This document shows, in pieces, positions 35,601 to 42,129 of a stretch of DNA of 42,129 bases. Origin of the DNA: Shewanella sp. c952 (GTDB lineage: Bacteria; Pseudomonadota; Gammaproteobacteria; Enterobacterales; Shewanellaceae); contig NZ_BPEW01000036.1 in assembly GCF_019654975.1 (NCBI RefSeq), positions 1 through 42,129 on the forward strand, written 5' to 3'. The translations under genes were made by a program, and so were the position numbers. Position 1 is the stretch's first letter. Each line of letters opens with the position of its first letter. A model generated the notes under the pieces. That model saw only the letters and a list, made by a program, of their open reading frames with translations, searched no databases and was not told the DNA's origin.

Positions 35601-38417
35601 TTAATGTACTGCAGGATCTAGAGGCTTAGTGTCATCTAAATCATCATAGCCATCATTGTCACTGTCATTATCTAAGACAAGGCCAGATGCTTGGATCTGC
35701 GCTTCAGTGGCTGATGCACTAAAGAAGTTAGGTAAACCATCATGATCGGTATCAACTGTTGCCACCGATTGGTCAGGGAAGTGATTTTGATTCGCTAAAG
35801 CCGTAGCAATCTTAGTTTGGATCGTCGCTTTTTCAACGGGTCCCAAATGCTGGTTTTGCATTAATGCCTGCGCTTCTTGATAGAACGCGCCTTTAGCCAA
35901 CTGAGTCGCAAAAAAGAGCACATAGTCTATTTGAGTTTGATTCGAAGCGGTTTCCAGTAAAGCTAAGTTCGCATCGATCAATTTTTTCAACTGTGCTCTT
36001 GCATGGCTATATAGTGCAGCATAGTCAGCATGCTGCCCTGCTTCTTGGTCAATTTTCTCGATAAATAGCGTATAGTTATTCGTACTGGATCCTTGATTTA
36101 AGAAGCGCTCAGTGATTGCACTTAAAAAGCTGTCAGCAGCGCGCTTTTCAAGCGCAATGATTAAATCAATAGTACGATCATAGTAAATGTTGGCCCGGGC
36201 ATAGTCGCCACCTTTAAAAGCGGAGCCCGCGATCTGCTTCAGTAGATCAATTCTTATCGATGAATCAGGGTTATACTTAGCCAGATTGGTTTCGGCTACT
36301 GCTAATACTTGCTCTATTTCAGCCTCTAACCCACGCGGATAAAGGAACTCAATAAGCTGCGAATTTGCTTGAATCGCATCCTCTATACTCACATCAGTGC
36401 CGTCGACGCCATCGGCATAATATTGTTTCGCGAGCGCGACACACATCTTAACGACACGGACGGAAGCTTGTTGATATTGCGCGGCATTGTCACTGTCATC
36501 CAGCGCTAGCTCATCATAGACCTCAATTAGCTTTTGGCATCCCACATTACCTGTAACAAACCCTTGTTTAGAAAGGTTTTGCTGCACATATTCCGCAGAG
36601 AAAACCAAGGTTTCAGCCTCTTTTAGCGCTAATACCGCACCAGCATAATCTCTCATACGCAAACGATAGATAGCCAAACCTGGAGTACTTGAGCCATAGT
36701 TAACTAAGTTAGTAAAATGATTTCTTAGTTGCGCTTCATCTCGACTGTCGAGCACCAATGCTAACGCTTTGTTTCCATCAGGCTCTATTTGCGCAAGTGC
36801 CATCAGTTTGGCATCCGCAGCCTCCGATGCTGCATATGCTCGCATCCAGCTGGCTTCTGGGATCCCCTCTATAAAAATTGTTGGGTCAATTTCAGGATAA
36901 AGCACCACAATCGGCTGGATGTTAAAAGCAACCCCCGCTGGATACTCAACCATACTGATCGCGCTGTACAAGCTGGCCTCTCGAGGGTATAGCGGATCGT
37001 AATTAACAACCCCATGCAGAGCTAACAAATCGGCTGCCGCGGCTTTGGCTTTATCCCTAGCATTAAGACGAGTGTAAAACTCTATAATTTGGACTAATGC
37101 CACTTGGCGAACACTGTGAAATGGTTTACCTAGGTTGCCATTACGGTCATTAGAGACATTTTGATAACCAATACGGTTAGCATAATCGTAGAGTTTGTCG
37201 AGGTTAAGCAAAGCAAACGCTATGTCGTTATCGCTATTAGTCTGTTCCCAAATTTTAATGAGCTCTTCAATTTGTCTGCTGTAACCAAAAAATGCGACTA
37301 AAGCCGCTCGGTTATACTCTTCACCTAATACGGATGAGAACAGCAGATCAACGATATCAAAAATGCCCGTTGCCGAGATCTCGTCACCTGCCGCTCTATA
37401 TGACTTAGAGAGATCGATATAAAAGCTCACATCGTCACCGTTAAAGCTATTAACACCTTTAGATGCGAGATATTGATTATAAATAGACTTAGCTTCACTC
37501 CTTAGCATTTCGGCCTCATCAACTTTTCCAAGCTGCTGATATTCATTGGCGACTCGTAATTTTGCATCGGCCAAAACGGGAGCTGAAATTATTTTACTGG
37601 CGTTAAGCAGCCCACCCACTTGTGTAGTTAGCTCAGCAGTGGCGTAACCTGTTGCTAAACTGCGATTAATAATAGACTGATTGATATCATCATTGAGGTT
37701 CTCACTGATCACGGCAGCTTGCTTTAAGTGTGATAACTCAGAGGTGTAATAGTAATAAGCTCTATCGGCATTCGTGGCTAGGTTCGTAGTAATTTGAAAA
37801 CGCTTTTGCACTTCTTCAATACCATCAGATACGCTAATAGTTACCGCATCATCAACCTCAATCAGCTGTTCGAGTTGGTAACTGACCTCACCAGTGGTTG
37901 CATCAAGTGTTAATTGGCCATTTTCAGGTGTCTTCACTAAAGCGTAAGTCAGTGTATCTTCATCGACATCAGTCGCACTCACCGAGCCGGCTTTAATTTC
38001 ATTACCACTGACTAACAGTGTATAGCCGCTAAACACAGGTGCATCATTCACAGCTGTAACTGTCAGTGACACAGTTAAACTGCTGTCTTTGTTGCCATCA
38101 CTAACAAGCACTTCAAAGCTATCGCTACCAAAATAGTTACTATTAGGCGTATAGCTTGCTTCTCCAGTTTGCGGGTTAAGCTGCAATGCTCCGCTCGCAG
38201 GGGCATTGCCTACAGAATAGATAAGTTGGTCACCATCGGCATCTGTCGCATTTATTGAAATAGTTTGGGTGCTATCTTCAGCTAAACTGATAGCCATTGA
38301 TGACTCTGAAAAAGTTGGAGCACTGTTGCCACTACTGCTGCCACCACAGGCAGTTAAAATAGAAAGTGACAAAGTTGTAATGAGGTAGGGCAGCATTGAG
38401 CTCTTGTTGTGATACAT
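35601..38417 (-). CDS. Large surface lipoprotein: cadherin-like repeats, helical region, Ca-binding tail
   Basis: 938 residues from the ATG at 38417. A longer TTG reading to 38477 would run through the predicted promoter and is rejected. Signal peptide with lipobox L-T-A-C (Cys24), then a Gly/Ser spacer. Two tandem cadherin-like/VCBS-type beta domains (~30-210) follow; the first has the linker S-L-T-V-T-A-V-N-D-A-P-V-F-S and A-T-D-A-D-G-D-Q-L. A long all-helical TPR-like region (~215-870) has repeated A-x2-Y/L spacing. The C-terminus has thrombospondin-type-3 acidic repeats (D-T-D-H-D-G-L-P-N, D-N-D-S-D-N-D-G-Y-D-D). Calcium binding is expected for the first and last parts. The first gene of the operon, it may be a surface partner of the downstream TonB receptor. 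Confidence 0.85.
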   Translation of the reverse strand: MYHNKSSMLPYLITTLSLSILTACGGSSSGNSAPTFSESSMAISLAEDSTQTISINATDADGDQLIYSVGNAPASGALQLNPQTGEASYTPNSNYFGSDSFEVLVSDGNKDSSLTVSLTVTAVNDAPVFSGYTLLVSGNEIKAGSVSATDVDEDTLTYALVKTPENGQLTLDATTGEVSYQLEQLIEVDDAVTISVSDGIEEVQKRFQITTNLATNADRAYYYYTSELSHLKQAAVISENLNDDINQSIINRSLATGYATAELTTQVGGLLNASKIISAPVLADAKLRVANEYQQLGKVDEAEMLRSEAKSIYNQYLASKGVNSFNGDDVSFYIDLSKSYRAAGDEISATGIFDIVDLLFSSVLGEEYNRAALVAFFGYSRQIEELIKIWEQTNSDNDIAFALLNLDKLYDYANRIGYQNVSNDRNGNLGKPFHSVRQVALVQIIEFYTRLNARDKAKAAAADLLALHGVVNYDPLYPREASLYSAISMVEYPAGVAFNIQPIVVLYPEIDPTIFIEGIPEASWMRAYAASEAADAKLMALAQIEPDGNKALALVLDSRDEAQLRNHFTNLVNYGSSTPGLAIYRLRMRDYAGAVLALKEAETLVFSAEYVQQNLSKQGFVTGNVGCQKLIEVYDELALDDSDNAAQYQQASVRVVKMCVALAKQYYADGVDGTDVSIEDAIQANSQLIEFLYPRGLEAEIEQVLAVAETNLAKYNPDSSIRIDLLKQIAGSAFKGGDYARANIYYDRTIDLIIALEKRAADSFLSAITERFLNQGSSTNNYTLFIEKIDQEAGQHADYAALYSHARAQLKKLIDANLALLETASNQTQIDYVLFFATQLAKGAFYQEAQALMQNQHLGPVEKATIQTKIATALANQNHFPDQSVATVDTDHDGLPNFFSASATEAQIQASGLVLDNDSDNDGYDDLDDTKPLDPAVH

Positions 38418-38448
38418 CTGTTTATCTCTATTCGCTAAAAACGCGCAA

Positions 38449-38477
38449 ATGTTAATGAGAACCATTATCGATGGCAA
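38449..38477 (-). promoter_or_regulatory. Promoter with embedded Fur box for the lipoprotein-TonB-peroxidase operon
   Basis: On the minus strand TTGCCA (-35, 38477-38472) is followed after exactly 17 bases by TAACAT (-10, 38454-38449). Within it, 38451-38469 matches the 19-bp Fur consensus at 15 positions. This would give a ~25-base leader to the ATG at 38417 and iron-dependent repression of all four genes. Confidence 0.65.
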
Positions 38478-38753
38478 TTAAGTTTACAAAGCCATAATGT
38501 AAAGATGACAAATAAATAAGCTTATAAAATAAACTAAAAGCAATTACATAACAGCGAAACTTATTAAACAAAACGAGATAAAACAAATAGATAAGGAAGG
38601 GTAATACCAACCCAAGATTGATAGCTGTAATGATTAATATCTCCGGTTATCAGCATGGAATTTGCAAAGTAAAGTCTATATAACTGTAATTTTAGGCGTT
38701 CATCGCCAACCAAATGCACGGCTAATGGTAATCCTATCTCAACCTCTAACGAT

Positions 38754-38897
38754 ACTGGCATGGCGGTTACAACGAGCAGCCTATACACTCACTTTGACTT
38801 TGTTATTACCGAAAGCCAGCCATTTATTGGCGGTACTATGGTCGGTGATGGTGATACTAATAAACGATTCAATATTAACTTTGGTTACTACTTCTAA
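38754..38897 (+). pseudogene. Decayed 3' end of a porin paralogue
   Basis: Reads, in frame and without gaps, as the last 47 residues of the porin at 29818-31089: T-G-M-A-V-T, then L-Y-T-H-F-D-F-V, Q-P-F-I-G-G-T-M-V-G-D-G-D-T-N-K-R-F and I-N-F-G-Y-Y-F, with its stop codon. By eye the DNA is about 80% identical, mostly with silent changes. Upstream the similarity fades and an in-frame TAA occurs near 38677. No start or signal peptide remains. A terminator like the porin's follows. It is a truncated paralogue, not a gene. Confidence 0.85.
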
Positions 38898-38946
38898 CGC
38901 AGTTATCGATGCCAAAGAAGTCACGACTCATTACACCTATATAACC

Positions 38947-38982
38947 AAAAGCCCGTTTATCATTTGATAGACAGGCTTTTTT
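38947..38982 (+). terminator. Terminator left behind the porin pseudogene
   Basis: Stem aaaagcccgtttatc / gatagacaggctttt (two wobbles, 5-base loop) followed by T. It resembles the intact porin's terminator in position and sequence. Confidence 0.75.
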
Positions 38983-39199
38983 AATAAGTAGATAGGTCAT
39001 TCCCCAAAACGCTCGCGAACACTAAGTTAATTCAAACCGTCAATCCAATATCGTTAAAAAAATAAGAGTAAAGTCACGAGCTAAAGCTCTGCTTTAAATA
39101 GCATTAATAAACGGTTGCAATGTATATTTAGCCACACTTAATTGACTATTAAGTTTGCCACTATCGATCCCTTATGTTTCAACTTGCTAATATTCTTTC

Positions 39200-39385
39200 A
39201 ACGCAAAGCAAACTGCTTTTCGAATGGACGAGAGAGTCTGCACTTTAGGGCTGAACTAGATCATTAATCTAGCTAGCAATGAGTTCCTATTTACTAGAAG
39301 CAGTTTTAGTTATTGATTACGGAAGACTCTCTCAAAGAACTGGAAAAGGATTTCCACCCCTTAACCTTACTTTGAGAGAGTAACT
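39200..39385 (+). ncRNA. Candidate structured 5' leader of yiaW-yiaV
   Basis: Hairpins: 39205-39219 (aaagca/tgcttt), 39256-39272 (ctagat/atctag), and 39341-39356 (tggaaa/tttcca). Segment Q (39324-39337) can pair perfectly with an upstream segment (39230-39239, 10 bp) or with a downstream segment (39370-39381, 12 bp). The downstream one contains the GAGAG ribosome site of yiaW, so the two pairings would switch translation on and off. I do not recognise a known riboswitch class. Confidence 0.45.
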
Positions 39386-39724
39386 ATGAACCTAATTTTA
39401 GATTATGCATCCTTAGGGATCCTCGTGTTAGTCATATTGATTTTGATATATGGCCTAATTGCTATTCACGACATTCCTTATGAAATAGCCAAAAAGCGCA
39501 ATCATCCACAACAAGAAGCCATACATGTCACCGGCTGGATCAGCTTGTTCTTCATGCATGCACTTTGGCCTTTATTATGGGTTTGGGCTATGTACTATGA
39601 CCCTAAAACCCAAGGAGAAGCCGTTAGAGGTTTAACTTTAGTTGAGCAGCAAAACTTGCAGCTGCAACTAGACACACTGAAGGCTAGTGTTACCGCACTA
39701 CAAAACAAAGAAGGAGCACTCTAA
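39386..39724 (+). CDS. yiaW: DUF3302 inner-membrane protein, YiaW-like
   Basis: 112 residues: two membrane helices (~7-27 and ~50-68), with the DUF3302 pattern I-P-Y-E-I-A-K-K-R-N-H-P-Q between them and H-A-L-W-P-L-L-W-V-W-A after. The C-terminal ~40 residues form an amphipathic coiled-coil helix (L-V-E-Q-Q-N-L-Q-L-Q-L-D-T-L). In E. coli it is next to yiaV, as here, and is presumed to be the small partner of a HlyD-type membrane protein. The ribosome site GAGAG is 5-6 bases before the ATG and lies within an inverted repeat. Its stop overlaps the yiaV start by one base. Confidence 0.88.
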   Translation: MNLILDYASLGILVLVILILIYGLIAIHDIPYEIAKKRNHPQQEAIHVTGWISLFFMHALWPLLWVWAMYYDPKTQGEAVRGLTLVEQQNLQLQLDTLKASVTALQNKEGAL

Positions 39725-40719
39725 TGGAAACACTTATCCTTCTTAGCTATATCAGCTTATGTGTTCTTGCTTTTCGAGTATTCAAACTACCGCAGAACAA
39801 GTGGACGATTACCACAGCGGGTGTCATAGGTCTGTTTCTTATGAGTTGGATATTTCTCTATATGGCGATGTATCAGCCTGTATCTCGTATGGCACGAGTC
39901 ATCAGTGTGACCACACCTATCACGTCACAGGTTAGCGGGTTAATTACCAACGTTTACATTGAAGGAAATCAACCTCTCACTAAAGGGCAACCACTATATC
40001 AAATTGATAAAACGCCTTTTGTAGCAAAAGTTGATCAGCTTGCATCGCAAGAGAAACAGTCTGATGCCATGATTAGTTTCCTTAATTCTGAATTGCAGCG
40101 ATATCAAAACCTCGAACTATCTCAATATGCATCAGAGGAAAAAATCGATAGCTTGAAAACTCGGCTCATAGAAGCAAAACAGCAAAAAATTGCATTGGCA
40201 GCAAGCTTAGAAACTGCACAATTTAACTTAAGAAGCACTACAGTCCGAGCTCCAACTGACGGCTATGTAACCCAAGTTGCACTCCGAGCGGGAATGAAAA
40301 GCCGTACAGTGCCATTTCAAGGTAATCTCGCATTTGTAAATGCTGAAGATAAACAGATATTTGCCGCCTTCAAACAGATGCCTGCCAGATATATTAAAGA
40401 TGGCTACCCTGCAGAGGTAACCTTTACCACGATTCCTGGACACGCCTATAAAGCGAAAGTGGTACAGATCAATGATGTTTTCGCCCAAGGTGCAATCAGT
40501 CCTTCAGGTAGCCTCATTCAACCTGAGAAAAACTTTCAGCCCGGACGCATCTTAGTTAAAGTTGAATTAGATCAACCAGAGCTATTAGTGGATATGCCAT
40601 TACCTGCTGGCACCGATGCACATGTAGCGGTGTACTCACCTAAGTGGCAAGCGTTTTCAATCATTCGAAAAGTAATACTTCGCATGCAAAGCTGGCAGAA
40701 CTGGGTATTTGAAGGCTAA
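39724..40719 (+). CDS. yiaV: HlyD family membrane-fusion protein, YiaV-like
   Basis: 331 residues: N-terminal membrane segments (~2-17 and ~28-50), the first lipoyl half (V-S-G-L-I-T-N-V-Y-I-E-G-N-Q-P-L-T-K-G-Q-P-L-Y-Q-I-D), a coiled-coil hairpin (~105-165), the second lipoyl half (T-V-R-A-P-T-D-G-Y-V-T-Q-V-A-L-R-A-G) and a beta-barrel domain. This is the EmrA/YibH/YiaV membrane-fusion layout with no dedicated transporter or outer-membrane channel gene in sight, so it may work with an unlinked one. It overlaps yiaW as TAATG. A perfect terminator follows. Confidence 0.88.
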   Translation: METLILLSYISLCVLAFRVFKLPQNKWTITTAGVIGLFLMSWIFLYMAMYQPVSRMARVISVTTPITSQVSGLITNVYIEGNQPLTKGQPLYQIDKTPFVAKVDQLASQEKQSDAMISFLNSELQRYQNLELSQYASEEKIDSLKTRLIEAKQQKIALAASLETAQFNLRSTTVRAPTDGYVTQVALRAGMKSRTVPFQGNLAFVNAEDKQIFAAFKQMPARYIKDGYPAEVTFTTIPGHAYKAKVVQINDVFAQGAISPSGSLIQPEKNFQPGRILVKVELDQPELLVDMPLPAGTDAHVAVYSPKWQAFSIIRKVILRMQSWQNWVFEG

Positions 40720-41245
40720 TCGTTCAGACAATTTCAAATAGTCAGCACCAACCTTTAAACACTGAACAACAAAAAGCCCGCTTATCTTTAGATAAGCGGG
40801 CTTTTTTAATAGGTGAGTTGGCCGATAAGACAACTTAGCCAACTCATGATGTTCGATTTTATTGAGCTTCATAGTAAGTAACCACTAACGTGTGTAACAC
40901 ATAGTGTAACAGACCGTGTGACACATCTATAAGGTCACTCGAGACATCTGACTTCACGATAACATTCATTATCATTAAGATTGTATTATCCCGAACTCGA
41001 GGCAGCCCATACTTTACCGCTGACACTGGAATTAGACCCGACACCGAGATGGAGGGCTTAACCAGGGGTGATATCCACATGGAAACCGATGAGCACAAGG
41101 GAGATAGTCTGCCGTGATGAGATATTCTCTTGTATTTCCGAGCTACGTGAGCGATTTCCCAATCGAAAACCTTCAGATAGGTTATTTAGGCTTGCCGATG
41201 GTTCAACGACTAAATAACTTGGAAAGGCGCTTGATAAGGCATTAG
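40720..41245. other. Non-coding, decayed region before the integrase remnant
   Basis: Holds the yiaV terminator (40771-40806), then no credible gene. A reading frame from ~40920 to 41117 stays open and encodes a peptide ending in T-D-E-H-K-G-D-S-L-P, but has no ribosome site or obvious homology. Repeated gtgtaacaca-like octamers occur near 40890-40925. It looks like remnant mobile or intergenic DNA. Confidence 0.45.
40771..40806. terminator. Perfect terminator after yiaV
   Basis: 16-base arms (aaaaagcccgcttatc and complement) with a ttta loop, T-rich on both strands. Confidence 0.9.
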
Positions 41246-41248
41246 TTG

Positions 41249-41494
41249 ATGTCCGGGGAGGTGAGCATGGAAGTACTGGCTAAGCAATGCGGTACCAGTT
41301 TGCAAATGATTGAGCAGCATTACAGCCATGTAGTACCCAAGATGTTCACTCGCGAGCTGTCTGGTGTTGAAGTTAGAAAATCTAAACCTAAGAAGAAAAC
41401 AGTCTCGCCAACCATTTTAGCTAAAAAACAAATAAGGCTAACAAAGGAATTTAACGAGTGGTGGCTTGAGTATAAAAAACGAGGCTGTATCTAA
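41249..41494 (+). pseudogene. Tyrosine recombinase (phage integrase) C-terminal remnant
   Basis: About 81 residues from the ATG at 41249. It starts with S-G-E-V-S-M-E-V-L-A-K-Q-C-G-T-S-L-Q-M-I-E-Q-H-Y-S-H, the end of an integrase catalytic domain including the nucleophile Tyr in H-Y-S-H, then a basic tail (K-S-K-P-K-K-K). The core-binding domain and the Arg-His-Arg catalytic residues are absent, and an in-frame TAG lies just upstream (41243). It cannot be an active recombinase. It marks an old integration event. Confidence 0.75.
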
Positions 41495-41650
41495 AATATA
41501 AGAGAATCGGCCGACAAGTCGACTTGCTGTAGAGTTGTAAGCAGTTACACAAAATTAGTTACAGGCTCATGCCGCTATAAATATAGCTTTCGATATAAAC
41601 CAAGAAGTTTTTTACTCCGTCAGAACTCATAAATATCAATTGATCTTAAA

Positions 41651-42129
41651 TTAATTGTTGTTTCTTGTTCGTATCCAATCCTTTTGAGTTTTACCGTTTA
41701 TAATTATTGAATCGAATATACTATTACCATTTACTCTATTAACTGCTCTGTGCTTTTCTGACTCAAAAAAAATATTGTATCTTTTTAAATAGTCTCTAAT
41801 AGCACGCTTATGAACAAACCACCCTGAACACTCTATTCCATTACGAAGTAATTCTAGATTATTTTTTTCTTGCAAATTTAAATCTAAATTTTCTATTCTG
41901 TGATTTATTATTTCACGATCTAACGGGTGAATAATTTCCTTGCATTCAATTTTTTTATCAATATCTTCTATTTCTATATGTTTGTCTTTATCCCAAGGTG
42001 GTAAAGGCCTGTGAAGTATATTGCCAGAATCAATTCTAGACTTAATTTCTTTTATTAATTCTTCATTGATATTTACACTAGGAATATTAAACAACAAGTC
42101 TTCTTTAGATTGATAATTATTTAAGGTCT
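41651..42129 (-). CDS. AT-rich uncharacterised protein, start beyond the window
   Basis: At least 158 residues. The frame remains open from a possible TTG at 42097 to the window edge (T-L-N-N-Y-Q-S-K-E-D), so the true start is probably outside. The protein is rich in Ile, Asn, Lys and Glu, with many AAT/ATT codons, clearly more AT-rich than the rest of the window, and has no signal peptide. The end (I-I-N-G-K-T-Q-K-D-W-I-R-T-R-N-N-N) is basic. I recognise no family. Together with the integrase remnant it suggests horizontally acquired DNA. Confidence 0.6.
   Translation of the reverse strand, partial: TLNNYQSKEDLLFNIPSVNINEELIKEIKSRIDSGNILHRPLPPWDKDKHIEIEDIDKKIECKEIIHPLDREIINHRIENLDLNLQEKNNLELLRNGIECSGWFVHKRAIRDYLKRYNIFFESEKHRAVNRVNGNSIFDSIIINGKTQKDWIRTRNNN

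Larger units (their letters stand above)
38898..39385. other. Gene-free region: terminator, then a structured leader of yiaW
   Basis: No coding sequence. Bases 38947-38982 hold the pseudogene's terminator; 39000-39180 is AT-rich; 39200-39385 is a succession of inverted repeats described separately as a candidate leader RNA. Confidence 0.6.

Noticed and set aside
38662..38967. Open reading frame of 101 residues on the plus strand
   Set aside because: It is in a different frame from the porin remnant that lies inside it; the homologous frame is 38754-38897. No ribosome site.
39200..39260. Resemblance to a c-di-GMP (GEMM-I) riboswitch because of acgcaaagcaaac
   Set aside because: The conserved GNRA tetraloop, its receptor and the P1 arrangement are not present; only a short A-rich match.
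40960..40974. Fur-like sequence (11 of 14 on the minus strand)
   Set aside because: No gene starts downstream on either strand at a sensible distance; probably chance or a relic in decayed DNA.
40920..41117. Possible coding remnant ending T-D-E-H-K-G-D-S-L-P
   Set aside because: Open frame but no start codon with a ribosome site and no family I can name; both strands are open here.

Overview
The window looks like a chromosomal segment of a marine gammaproteobacterium, most likely Shewanella or a close relative. This rests on the gene types (DUF6491 lipoprotein, AHA_1954-type siderophore ferric reductase, several outer-membrane barrels, a YiaW/YiaV pair), moderate GC, and short SD-led genes with many TTG/GTG-extended reading frames. 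No tRNA, rRNA or CRISPR array was seen. Genus is inferred from protein character only.

Left part (1-15.3 kb): the 3' end of a chemoreceptor; two small uncharacterised genes; a very large unrecognised cytoplasmic protein (1184 aa); a YkvA-type protein; the radical-SAM protein YgiQ; a MAPEG protein; a fused ThrE-type amino-acid exporter; a one-POTRA Omp85-like barrel; a small porin-like barrel; a trio of His-rich secreted protein, HupE/UreJ_2 membrane protein and membrane-anchored protein (probably metal related); and a DUF6491 lipoprotein.

Middle part (15.3-27.2 kb): a complete ferric-siderophore uptake operon reads right to left: TonB receptor with an upstream Fur box, [2Fe-2S] siderophore reductase, then FhuC-, FhuD- and FhuB-like ABC genes that overlap one another. 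An AraC/GyrI-like regulator lies upstream of it. No siderophore biosynthesis genes are present, so uptake of foreign siderophores is likely. Next comes the glutathione-dependent formaldehyde detoxification pair frmA-fghA, a DksA-type zinc-finger gene (ybiI) and a divergent LysR regulator. A 47-bp element occurs twice here with fixed internal spacing, once upstream of frmA and once upstream of the LysR gene.

Right part (27.2-40.8 kb): a type Vd patatin autotransporter; a porin with a strong CRP-like site; then a four-gene leftward operon of cadherin-like/TPR-like/Ca-binding lipoprotein, TonB receptor, small secreted protein and MauG/CcpA-type di-haem peroxidase. A Fur box is embedded in this operon's predicted promoter. 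The operon is bracketed by the intact porin and by a 144-bp decayed copy of the same porin's 3' end. Its cargo is unknown and it is the best candidate here for an undescribed system. The yiaW-yiaV pair follows, behind a leader with mutually exclusive RNA pairings that can bury the ribosome binding site.

The extreme right (40.8-42.1 kb) is decayed, AT-rich accessory DNA: an integrase C-terminal remnant and an unrecognised gene that runs off the window.
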